Origin: Bacteroidota bacterium
GTDB lineage: Bacteria; Bacteroidota; Bacteroidia; Chitinophagales; LD1
NCBI GenBank assembly: GCA_023428205.1
Contig: JAEYZB010000270.1
Location: 1 to 5,119 of the forward strand
Direction of reading: 5' to 3'
DNA length: 5,119 nt
The first letter of the stretch is position 1; each line of letters starts with the position of its first letter. This document shows positions 1 through 5,119 of this stretch, in pieces. Both the position numbers and the translations under genes were made by a program. The notes below the pieces were generated by a model. It was not told the origin of the DNA. It saw only the letters and a list, made by a program, of their open reading frames with translations, and did no database searches.

Positions 1-807
1 ACACCCAAAGAGCTCGTTGAAAAATATCTTGCTGGCGAACAGGAAACGATTGCGCAGTTTAAAGATTACGATTTCGTTTTACTGCAAGAAGTGGATAAAG
101 AAGGGAAGCGTAGTCACGACATCAATATGGCAGAAAAATTTCAAGAAACATTAGATAATCATCACGGAGTTTTCACGCCAAATTATGATGTGAAATTTTT
201 ACCATTTCCATGGACAGAACCATTAGGCAGAATTTATGGCGGTTTACTATCGTTTTCAAAATCTGTTCCTTCGGAATCAAAACGCATAGCATTGCCGGGC
301 ATCAGCGACTTTCCGCGCAAGTATTTTTATTTGGAGCGATGTTTGCTCATTCAACGTTTTCCGTTGCAATCAGGAAAAGAGTTGATAGTGATAAATCAGC
401 ATTTGGAAGCCTACGATGACGGAGGCGTGAAACGCGCGCAAATGAAAGTGATGCGTAAATATGCCGAAGAAGAATTTGCGAAAGGGAATTATGTAGTAAT
501 TGGAGGCGATTGGAATATTGCTCCACCTGATTTTAATGTTCACAAATGGGAAAAGGAACCGGAAAGCGATCCGCTTTATTTGATGAATAATGACAGTGTT
601 TATATCCCGAACTGGCAGTATGCCTATGACGGAGAAACGCCTACTAATCGTAAGAACAACCGCCCGTTAGACGACAAAACATTTACAACGGTGATTGACT
701 ATTTCTACGTTTCACCGAATGTGGAAATTACGGAAGTAAAAGGCGTGAATGCAGGCTTTGAAAACTCTGACCACAATCCTGTTTCGCTGAAAATTCGATT
801 GAAATAA
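1..807 (+). CDS. Endonuclease/exonuclease/phosphatase (DNase I-like) family hydrolase, 5'-truncated by the window edge
   Basis: The frame is open from base 1 to a TAA at 805-807, followed at once by a second TAA, giving 268 visible residues. The signature motifs of the metal-dependent EEP fold appear in order: LQEVD with the metal-binding Glu at visible residue 30; YGGLLSFSK (about 79-87), matching the strand that usually carries a Ser/Arg motif; INQHL (131-135) with the conserved Asn and His; GGDWN (168-172) with the catalytic Asp and Asn; VIDYFYVS (231-238); and SDHNPV (256-261) with the terminal Asp-His pair. Family knowledge says these enzymes cut phosphodiester or phosphomonoester bonds in nucleic acids, lipids or inositol phosphates; nothing here fixes the substrate. 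A GTG at 91 could pass for a start, but it lies just after the catalytic Glu codon (88-90), and the reading frame upstream encodes sensible family sequence, so the true start is left of the window. Whether a signal peptide exists cannot be seen. The gene converges on the FG-GAP gene. Confidence 0.93.
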   Translation, partial: TPKELVEKYLAGEQETIAQFKDYDFVLLQEVDKEGKRSHDINMAEKFQETLDNHHGVFTPNYDVKFLPFPWTEPLGRIYGGLLSFSKSVPSESKRIALPGISDFPRKYFYLERCLLIQRFPLQSGKELIVINQHLEAYDDGGVKRAQMKVMRKYAEEEFAKGNYVVIGGDWNIAPPDFNVHKWEKEPESDPLYLMNNDSVYIPNWQYAYDGETPTNRKNNRPLDDKTFTTVIDYFYVSPNVEITEVKGVNAGFENSDHNPVSLKIRLK

Positions 808-809
808 TA

Positions 810-832
810 AATCCTCCTCGTTTTTTTCACCC
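810..832 (+). repeat. Left arm of a perfect 23-base inverted repeat, in the convergent intergenic gap
   Basis: This stretch contains the core aatcctcctcg followed by seven T and then caccc. It is the exact reverse complement of 1435-1457, and the match ends at both flanks. It fills most of the 27-base gap between the stop of the EEP gene and the stop of the FG-GAP protein gene. The T run alone does not make an intrinsic terminator, because no stem precedes it. A 23-base perfect match is very unlikely by chance in a 5-kb window, so copying or recombination is the likely source. Confidence 0.9.
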
Positions 833-834
833 AT

Positions 835-3021
835 TTACTTCATCACCACGAATTTTTGCGCGGTTGAAAAACGGGAATTAGTGAGTTGTAAAATGTAACT
901 TCCGTTAGAAAGGGATTCGGTAGAAATGTTTTTTTCTTGATTCAATTTTCCGCTTAGTTGTTGCTTGCCTGCAATGTCAAAAACGGAGTAGCGGGTATCG
1001 TTCAAACTAATTTCAGATTGAATGAAAACAAATGTGGAAGCAGGATTCGGGTAAATAAAAAAGCTGCGTTTTTCATCATCCACATTATTTATGCCTGTTT
1101 CTTTATTCCAATTAATATCTGAAAGCATCATCAAACCTCCGCGCGAATTGCCGATTAAATATTCCTCTCCGCCATCGGCATTAATATCTGCAATATCCAA
1201 AGTTGTCCGAGTTCCCGCATTGTATTGTAGATAGTTGGAGTCAATCAGTGCAAATGCTCCACCTCGCAAACTGTCAGGATTGATTTCATATTTAAAAATC
1301 ATTCCGCGCTCCGAGCCTGAATACAGATACAACACACCATTTTCCTCTTTCACAAAAGGCGAAGCATTCCCCGTCAGCACACTGTTTCGCCAATCATTCA
1401 CGCGCACTCCGCCAAAAAACATATTCACCGAATCGGGTGAAAAAAACGAGGAGGATTGCGTGCCATAGTTCCAATAATAACGAATTTCGCCCGTGCGCTG
1501 CCCCACCAAAATGTCATTCAAGCCATCGCCATTCACATCATAAATAAATGGCCGCGCATTGCCGTTTACGATGATATTAAAATATTGCGAAGTAGTAATA
1601 GTTGGGAATGGATTTACGCCCGAATTTTTTTTCAAAAAATGCAATCGTCCTGCGTTGTCCCCAACGAGTATATCGCGCAATCCATCTCCGTCTAAATCAC
1701 CAAACGCAGGATAAATTCCGGTCATATTCCACCCGGAACTATTACACCAATCTTCCGACTGCAATTCAAATTTTACTGCGCCTTCATCGGACGTATTTTT
1801 CAAGTAATACAATTTAGAGATAGTCGCAGAACCATTGTAATACTGACCGTTTTCTCCGACTACAATATCGAGTTTCCCGTCATTGTCTATATCTTCAAAA
1901 ACCGCTTTGGAATCAGAACCCGCATCAAAAATCTGGTTCACAAAAAAGGTATCGCCTGCATAAACATATTTATCAAACTGCGTATCGTGAATATTTTTGT
2001 AGTGTTGGATATTATGAATGTCTTTGCTCGTGCCGACTGAGCCGTCATAATTAAAAGGCGCAATCCACAAATCGCTATCAATAGTATAGGCCGCGGGGAA
2101 ATTCGGCAGAGAAATAGGCACATCATATTTCGGAAAAGTCGTATCAATGTAAGTGATGTTTGCCGATAAATTATCCCCGTTATTTTGCGCATAGGTCAAA
2201 GTCGGATAACTCACATCTCCTACCAAAATATCCACGTCTCCGTCATGTTCATAATCAAACGCAAACAAGGTTCCTCCCTGATGACGACTTACGCTTGGGG
2301 CTTGCTGTTGCTCATTTCCATCTCGCTTACAAGCCGCAAAAATGAGTGAATTATTTTCACCACTTTCCGCAATGTGTCCCCAACAAAAATCATATGCTAA
2401 GAACAACAACGAATCTGCTTCATATCCCAATTCTTTGGACTGATTTTCATAATAATTTATGGTCATGCCGCCATTGATGTCAAACGACATCACATCTAAA
2501 TCGCCATCACCATTCACATCTACGAAAGCCGGCAAATCATTTACAAAAGTCCAAATCGCATTATTGAATGTTCCTGTTTGATACGTCAGCAAATTTTTCA
2601 GCGTATCAAACTGCAGTTGTCCTGCTACTTTTTTCCCACGAAAGCAACGAATGTAATTTCCGTTTAGCGTGAAAATATCAGGAATATTATCGTGATTGAA
2701 ATCACGAATTACCGCCCAACCTTTTAGTTGAGGGAATTGCTGTTCATATTTCGGATCGTATATATATTTCGGATAATTTCCTTCGCCCTGATTAATAAAT
2801 GTCAGCACTTTATTTCCGTATTTATCAAACAAAAACAAATCCAACAATTCATCATCATTCAGATTGATTTCGGAAATCACAGGAGCATTCAAACCCCCAC
2901 ACCATGCGTTGTTTAGCGTGTGCTGATTTTGCACAACATCAATATCTCTAATCACAAATTTCGCTTGCGAAAACAATTGCTGAACCAACAACAAACAAAA
3001 AAATGAGCATACTTTTTTCAC
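835..3021 (-). CDS. Secreted FG-GAP/VCBS-like repeat protein with C-terminal type A T9SS sorting domain
   Basis: The protein has 728 residues. An N-terminal signal peptide (MKKVCSFFCLLLVQQLFSQA, about residues 1-20) targets it to the Sec pathway. Calcium-loop repeats of the form DxNxDGxxDhhhG begin near 53, 107, 168, 256, 377, 442, 495 and 612; the best are DLDGDGLRDILVGD (442-455) and DVNGDGLNDILVGQ (495-508). The first, second and last are degraded. Such repeats form beta-propeller blades in integrin-like and adhesin-like proteins. The C-terminal region (654-728) starts FFIYPNPAS and contains YSVFDIAGK, LSNGSYILQL and a final KFVVMK, the hallmarks of the type A (Por secretion) sorting domain that directs export through the T9SS and is usually cleaved at the outer membrane. 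The start is GTG at 3021: an in-frame stop at 3040-3042 and no ATG between them leave this as the only start that keeps the signal peptide. No clear ribosome-binding site is seen. Function is probably surface-bound or secreted adhesion or recognition; no enzymatic domain is recognisable. Confidence 0.94.
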   Translation of the reverse strand: MKKVCSFFCLLLVQQLFSQAKFVIRDIDVVQNQHTLNNAWCGGLNAPVISEINLNDDELLDLFLFDKYGNKVLTFINQGEGNYPKYIYDPKYEQQFPQLKGWAVIRDFNHDNIPDIFTLNGNYIRCFRGKKVAGQLQFDTLKNLLTYQTGTFNNAIWTFVNDLPAFVDVNGDGDLDVMSFDINGGMTINYYENQSKELGYEADSLLFLAYDFCWGHIAESGENNSLIFAACKRDGNEQQQAPSVSRHQGGTLFAFDYEHDGDVDILVGDVSYPTLTYAQNNGDNLSANITYIDTTFPKYDVPISLPNFPAAYTIDSDLWIAPFNYDGSVGTSKDIHNIQHYKNIHDTQFDKYVYAGDTFFVNQIFDAGSDSKAVFEDIDNDGKLDIVVGENGQYYNGSATISKLYYLKNTSDEGAVKFELQSEDWCNSSGWNMTGIYPAFGDLDGDGLRDILVGDNAGRLHFLKKNSGVNPFPTITTSQYFNIIVNGNARPFIYDVNGDGLNDILVGQRTGEIRYYWNYGTQSSSFFSPDSVNMFFGGVRVNDWRNSVLTGNASPFVKEENGVLYLYSGSERGMIFKYEINPDSLRGGAFALIDSNYLQYNAGTRTTLDIADINADGGEEYLIGNSRGGLMMLSDINWNKETGINNVDDEKRSFFIYPNPASTFVFIQSEISLNDTRYSVFDIAGKQQLSGKLNQEKNISTESLSNGSYILQLTNSRFSTAQKFVVMK
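1435..1457 (-). repeat. Right arm of the 23-base inverted repeat, inside the FG-GAP protein gene
   Basis: On the minus strand this stretch has the same sequence as 810-832 on the plus strand. It codes for residues 522 (part) to 529, where SSSFFSP lies in a linker after the seventh calcium-loop repeat. Because it is read as ordinary, in-frame protein sequence, this arm is probably the original and the intergenic arm the copy; that direction is an inference. Confidence 0.88.
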
Positions 3022-3065
3022 GTTATGAAAGTAGTAAAATTAAGATTGAAATCCCTTAAAAAAAC

Positions 3066-3093
3066 GCGGTGTATTGAGCCTGTCGAAATGAGC
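3066..3093. repeat. Probable dispersed intergenic repeat fragment (minus strand TTCGACAGGCTCAATAC type)
   Basis: The plus strand reads gtattgagcctgtcgaaatg at 3071-3090. Its complement, containing ttcgacaggctcaat, resembles a short element that I recall as widely scattered between genes in Bacteroidota genomes and often mistranslated as small peptides with IEPVEM. It lies directly beside the terminator hairpin. Only one copy is in the window, so its repeat status rests on memory of the family and not on this sequence. Confidence 0.45.
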
Positions 3094-3098
3094 ATATT

Positions 3099-3144
3099 AT
3101 ATAACAAAAATGCTTCGGTTAAAACCGAAGCATTTTTGTTATAT
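3099..3144 (-). terminator. Intrinsic terminator hairpin for the PorP/SprF-like operon, near-symmetric and possibly bidirectional
   Basis: Arms 3099-3120 and 3123-3144 are perfectly complementary over 22 bp around a two-base centre (an effective loop of four to six bases). The inner ten pairs form a GC-containing core (tgcttcggtt with aaccgaagca), and the outer part pairs an A5 run with a T5 run. Read on the minus strand the core is followed by ATTTTTGTTATAT, the U-rich tail of a Rho-independent terminator, starting 15 bases after the stop codon of the PorP/SprF-like gene. The same structure read on the plus strand also ends in a U-rich tract, so it could block antisense transcription as well. 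Confidence 0.9.
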
Positions 3145-3159
3145 GAAAAATTCAAATTC

Positions 3160-4272
3160 TTAAAACTTAGGACAGAACATCGCTCCCGGACGACTTTTAG
3201 GGAAGCAGCCAATGTATGCCGCACTGATTTCAAACGCTCCGTAAGTACGTGATGCGTTTGCCAACTGCGATACGTTGATGTCATATGATGCTCCAATGGT
3301 CAGCTTGGAAAACTCAACTGCCAAATTTAAAATGACAGATTCTGCAGTCATTGCTCCATCTTTCCATGCAGCTTTCGCATCTCCGCCTACCATACGGAAC
3401 ATCGCTCCGAAACGAAGGTTGTTTCCTTGTGGGTCACGCTCTTCAAATATGTAGCGAAAATCTGTTCCGAAATTCAATTCATGGCTCACTCCTTGGTTCA
3501 TGTAAATAAACTTCGGTTGCATATCAAATTTGCCTTTCAACTTGAAACGGATACCCCCGTGTGCCGTAATCTTCATCGGCATTCTCACCGATTGGTCTCC
3601 TAAAAATGATTCAGTCGGACGATTCAAGTGATGAGCCGCAACACCTAAATAACCATTTGTTCGCTGCCCAAATTTACCGGTATATAACGCTCCCAACGAA
3701 ACATCCCAAACGATAAAATTATTGTTTGACAAATATTCTCCCGTAGGAAGCGAGCCGTTATAGGTTCCATCATCATTTTGCATAGGGAATTGTAAGCCAC
3801 TATAATCAATAGAGCGCACCCAAATTTCCGACTGGAAACCAACCCCAATGAAGTGATTTCCGTGTCGATCTAACCCTTGATGATAGGCGATAGAAAGCCC
3901 TCCACGATTGGTCATAAATGCCGACTGGCCTGCGCGATCACTCAAAAATGTCAATCCAAAACCAAACGCGCCTGATTTGGTAAATCCGCGATTAGTACGA
4001 ATATCAAAATTCAAAGCCGGAGTACTGAACATCGGCACTTTATCATTCGTCAATACCGATCCCCATTGTGTCCTGTAAATTGCAGAAATTCGATAGTTAC
4101 AATCAAATGCCCCTGTCATAGCGGGATTCAGCGTGAGCGGTGCTGCGTAAAATTGGGAAAAATGCGGGTCCTCTGCTCCTCCTACACTCTGCGCATCAAC
4201 GGTACCAAAAAATAAGAATGCAACAGAGACAACAACTAAGACTCTTCTCATATTTATATTTTTAATGTTCAT
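3160..4272 (-). CDS. PorP/SprF family type IX secretion system outer-membrane protein
   Basis: The protein has 370 residues. It opens with a signal peptide whose hydrophobic core VLVVVSVAFLFF is followed by VDAQS, with likely cleavage after Ala27. The family hallmark follows at about 35-56: DPHFSQFYAAP, then LNPAMTGAF, then YRTQW near 67-71. The rest alternates short amphipathic strands and Gly/aromatic turns as in an outer-membrane beta-barrel, and it ends with aromatic Phe in CPKF. Family knowledge: PorP is needed for T9SS secretion in Porphyromonas, and SprF for export and surface attachment of the adhesin SprB in Flavobacterium; many genomes carry several paralogues, each beside a large type B cargo. 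That is the setting here, 35 bases after a type B protein gene, so a cargo-specific partner role is inferred. Start choice is open: ATG at 4272, or ATG at 4251, which gives a tidier signal peptide (MRRVLVV) and an AT-rich leader. A strong terminator follows the stop. Confidence 0.93.
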   Translation of the reverse strand: MNIKNINMRRVLVVVSVAFLFFGTVDAQSVGGAEDPHFSQFYAAPLTLNPAMTGAFDCNYRISAIYRTQWGSVLTNDKVPMFSTPALNFDIRTNRGFTKSGAFGFGLTFLSDRAGQSAFMTNRGGLSIAYHQGLDRHGNHFIGVGFQSEIWVRSIDYSGLQFPMQNDDGTYNGSLPTGEYLSNNNFIVWDVSLGALYTGKFGQRTNGYLGVAAHHLNRPTESFLGDQSVRMPMKITAHGGIRFKLKGKFDMQPKFIYMNQGVSHELNFGTDFRYIFEERDPQGNNLRFGAMFRMVGGDAKAAWKDGAMTAESVILNLAVEFSKLTIGASYDINVSQLANASRTYGAFEISAAYIGCFPKSRPGAMFCPKF

Positions 4273-4307
4273 TCACATCAATGTTGTGGCAACGAAGCTA
4301 ACAAATT
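4273..4307 (-). other. Short gap in the presumed cargo-PorP/SprF operon
   Basis: The gap is 35 bases and holds no strong terminator, which supports co-transcription of the two genes. A four-base-stem hairpin (gttg/caac, 4283-4293) is too weak to terminate. No clear Shine-Dalgarno sequence precedes the ATG at 4272, as is common in Bacteroidota. Confidence 0.6.
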
Positions 4308-5119
4308 TTATCTAATAAGTGTAATACTTCCTTTTTTATGCACTTTTTTTCCTGTTAAATAATTGATGACCGCATCATACGCATAAACGCCTGCGGGCAT
4401 TTCAGCGGACTTGTAGGTGCCGTCCCAACCAACCCAAGCATTGTTTGTTTCAAATATTTTTTCGCCCCAGCGGTTAAATATGCGGAATTCAACAGATCTT
4501 ATCGTTCTTCCAAATATATAAAACACATCATTTCTTCCATTTCCATCGGGAGAAAAAGCATTCGGGATATACAGCGCTGTTCCTGATTCAGCATCCGCGT
4601 AAACAGTTATACTATCCATCGCCACACAACCATCTCCGTAATTTATCATCAAAACATATGTTTGGTCAGCATAGGTAGAAACAATAGGATTCAAACAATC
4701 TGAACAGCTCAATCCATCAGCCGGAGTCCATGTATAACTGTTCATCCATGCATACGGATAATTATTTGTAACCACTACAAACTGAAGTGAATTCCCATAA
4801 ATCAACGTGCTGTCCTGCGGCTGAATAGAAAAGGTTAATTCAGGTGGGGCACCAATAAATGTAGACGTGTCTATCGTACAGCCGTTAGCGTCTTTTAGAT
4901 ATACGGTAAAATCTCCTTTTGCAAGATCTGAAAACAAGTTTCCGGTTTGGTAATTTACATTATCCAACGAGTATGAATATGGAGGATTCCCACCCGTTCC
5001 TGTTAGTAAAATCAAGCCATCTTCCGTGAGTGGACAGCTCACCGAATCCGCCACTACCGATACCCACGCAATTTCTGAAGGACTAACGAATGTTACTTGT
5101 AAAGAAGTGTCGCAACCAA
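4308..5119 (-). CDS. Large surface protein with SprB-like repeats and C-terminal type B (gliding-motility-associated) T9SS sorting domain, 5'-truncated by the window edge
   Basis: The frame is open from the right edge to a TAA at 4308-4310, leaving 269 visible C-terminal residues. The first visible residues (GCDTSLQV) look like the end of one SprB-type repeat. A second runs from about 26 to 83 (SVSCPLTEDG, NPPYSYSLDN, LKDANGCT). An Ig/PKD-like segment (about 90-175) carries YTWTPADGLSCSDC, a common lead-in to this class of C-terminus. The last domain (183-269) starts YIPNAFSPDGNGRNDVF and contains EFRIFNRWGEKIFE, WDGTYK, PAGVYAYDAVI and GSITLIR, the standard elements of the CHU_C/type B sorting domain. 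Family knowledge: proteins of this type are exported by the T9SS and stay at the surface, often as adhesins of hundreds to thousands of residues. The GTG at 5054 is not a credible start because the repeat continues upstream. The next gene is its probable PorP/SprF partner. Confidence 0.93.
   Translation of the reverse strand, partial: GCDTSLQVTFVSPSEIAWVSVVADSVSCPLTEDGLILLTGTGGNPPYSYSLDNVNYQTGNLFSDLAKGDFTVYLKDANGCTIDTSTFIGAPPELTFSIQPQDSTLIYGNSLQFVVVTNNYPYAWMNSYTWTPADGLSCSDCLNPIVSTYADQTYVLMINYGDGCVAMDSITVYADAESGTALYIPNAFSPDGNGRNDVFYIFGRTIRSVEFRIFNRWGEKIFETNNAWVGWDGTYKSAEMPAGVYAYDAVINYLTGKKVHKKGSITLIR

Larger units (their letters stand above)
3022..3159. other. Intergenic spacer between the PorP/SprF-like gene and the FG-GAP protein gene
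   Basis: This spacer separates two genes on the minus strand. It must hold the promoter and 5' leader of the FG-GAP gene, since the strong terminator at its far end stops transcription from upstream. A weak match to the Bacteroidota -7 consensus TAnnTTTG (minus-strand TAATTTTA, 3035-3042) has no convincing TTG element upstream, so no promoter is called. The rest holds an A-rich run near 3058-3064, a likely dispersed-repeat fragment and the hairpin. Short open frames cross it on both strands, but they only reflect the palindrome and repeat. Confidence 0.7.

Noticed and set aside
91..807. EEP hydrolase starting at the GTG at base 91
   Set aside because: This start would drop the catalytic Glu of LQEVD at 88-90, and the frame is open with family-like sequence to the window edge.
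811..834. T7 run as an intrinsic terminator for the EEP gene
   Set aside because: No stem-loop can be formed immediately before the T run.
1500..2540. Recurring DNA similar to gccatcgccattcacatc (for example near 1523 and 2504) as a nucleotide repeat
   Set aside because: These are codons for the conserved DVNGDG calcium loops and reflect protein repeats, not a separate DNA element.
3035..3042. Bacteroidota-type -7 promoter element TAATTTTA for the FG-GAP gene
   Set aside because: The last base of the consensus is wrong and no TTG element lies at the expected distance; AT-rich spacers give such matches often.
3018..3296. Small open frames on both strands over the spacer, both containing the peptide YNKNASV
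   Set aside because: The shared peptide arises because a perfect palindrome reads the same on both strands. The frames overlap the terminator and the end of the PorP/SprF gene and have no family features.
4302..4309. Minus-strand AAAATTTG as a promoter for the PorP/SprF gene
   Set aside because: It mismatches TAnnTTTG at the first base, overlaps the upstream stop codon and has no upstream TTG element; co-transcription is simpler.
1..5119. CRISPR array, tRNA/rRNA, insertion sequence or phage genes
   Set aside because: No regularly spaced repeats, no cloverleaf or rRNA-like stretch and no transposase or phage motif was seen on either strand.

Overview
The window looks like chromosomal DNA from a member of the Bacteroidota, probably a flavobacterium-like or related gliding-clade bacterium. 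The reasons are two different type IX secretion system (T9SS) sorting signals, a PorP/SprF-family outer-membrane protein, AT-rich spacers without clear Shine-Dalgarno sites, and an intergenic repeat of a kind I associate with this phylum. The species cannot be fixed from the sequence.

Layout: (1) 1-807, plus strand: the C-terminal 268 residues of an endonuclease/exonuclease/phosphatase (EEP, DNase I-like) hydrolase whose start lies left of the window. (2) 835-3021, minus strand: a complete 728-residue secreted protein with about eight calcium-loop FG-GAP/VCBS-like repeats and a C-terminal type A T9SS sorting domain, convergent with gene 1 across a 27-base gap. (3) 3022-3159: a 138-base spacer holding a fragment of what looks like a dispersed repeat and a 22-bp perfect hairpin terminator. 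(4) 3160-4272, minus strand: a complete PorP/SprF-family protein. (5) 4308-5119, minus strand: the C-terminal 269 residues of a large surface protein with SprB-like repeat sequence and a type B (gliding-motility-associated) sorting domain. Its start lies right of the window.

Genes 5 and 4 are 35 bases apart, co-directional, and followed by a strong terminator. They read as a cargo-plus-partner operon: a type B-signal adhesin-like protein with its own SprF-like partner, the arrangement known for sprB-sprF in Flavobacterium johnsoniae. Gene 2 is a separate transcription unit with a type A signal, so the two classes of T9SS cargo lie side by side.

The least expected signal is a perfect 23-base inverted repeat (810-832 and 1435-1457). 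One arm is in the gap between the convergent genes and the other is inside the coding sequence of gene 2. It encloses about 600 bp that includes the whole sorting domain of gene 2. I found no RNA gene, CRISPR array or insertion sequence, and no wholly new system. No gap between genes exceeds 300 bases.
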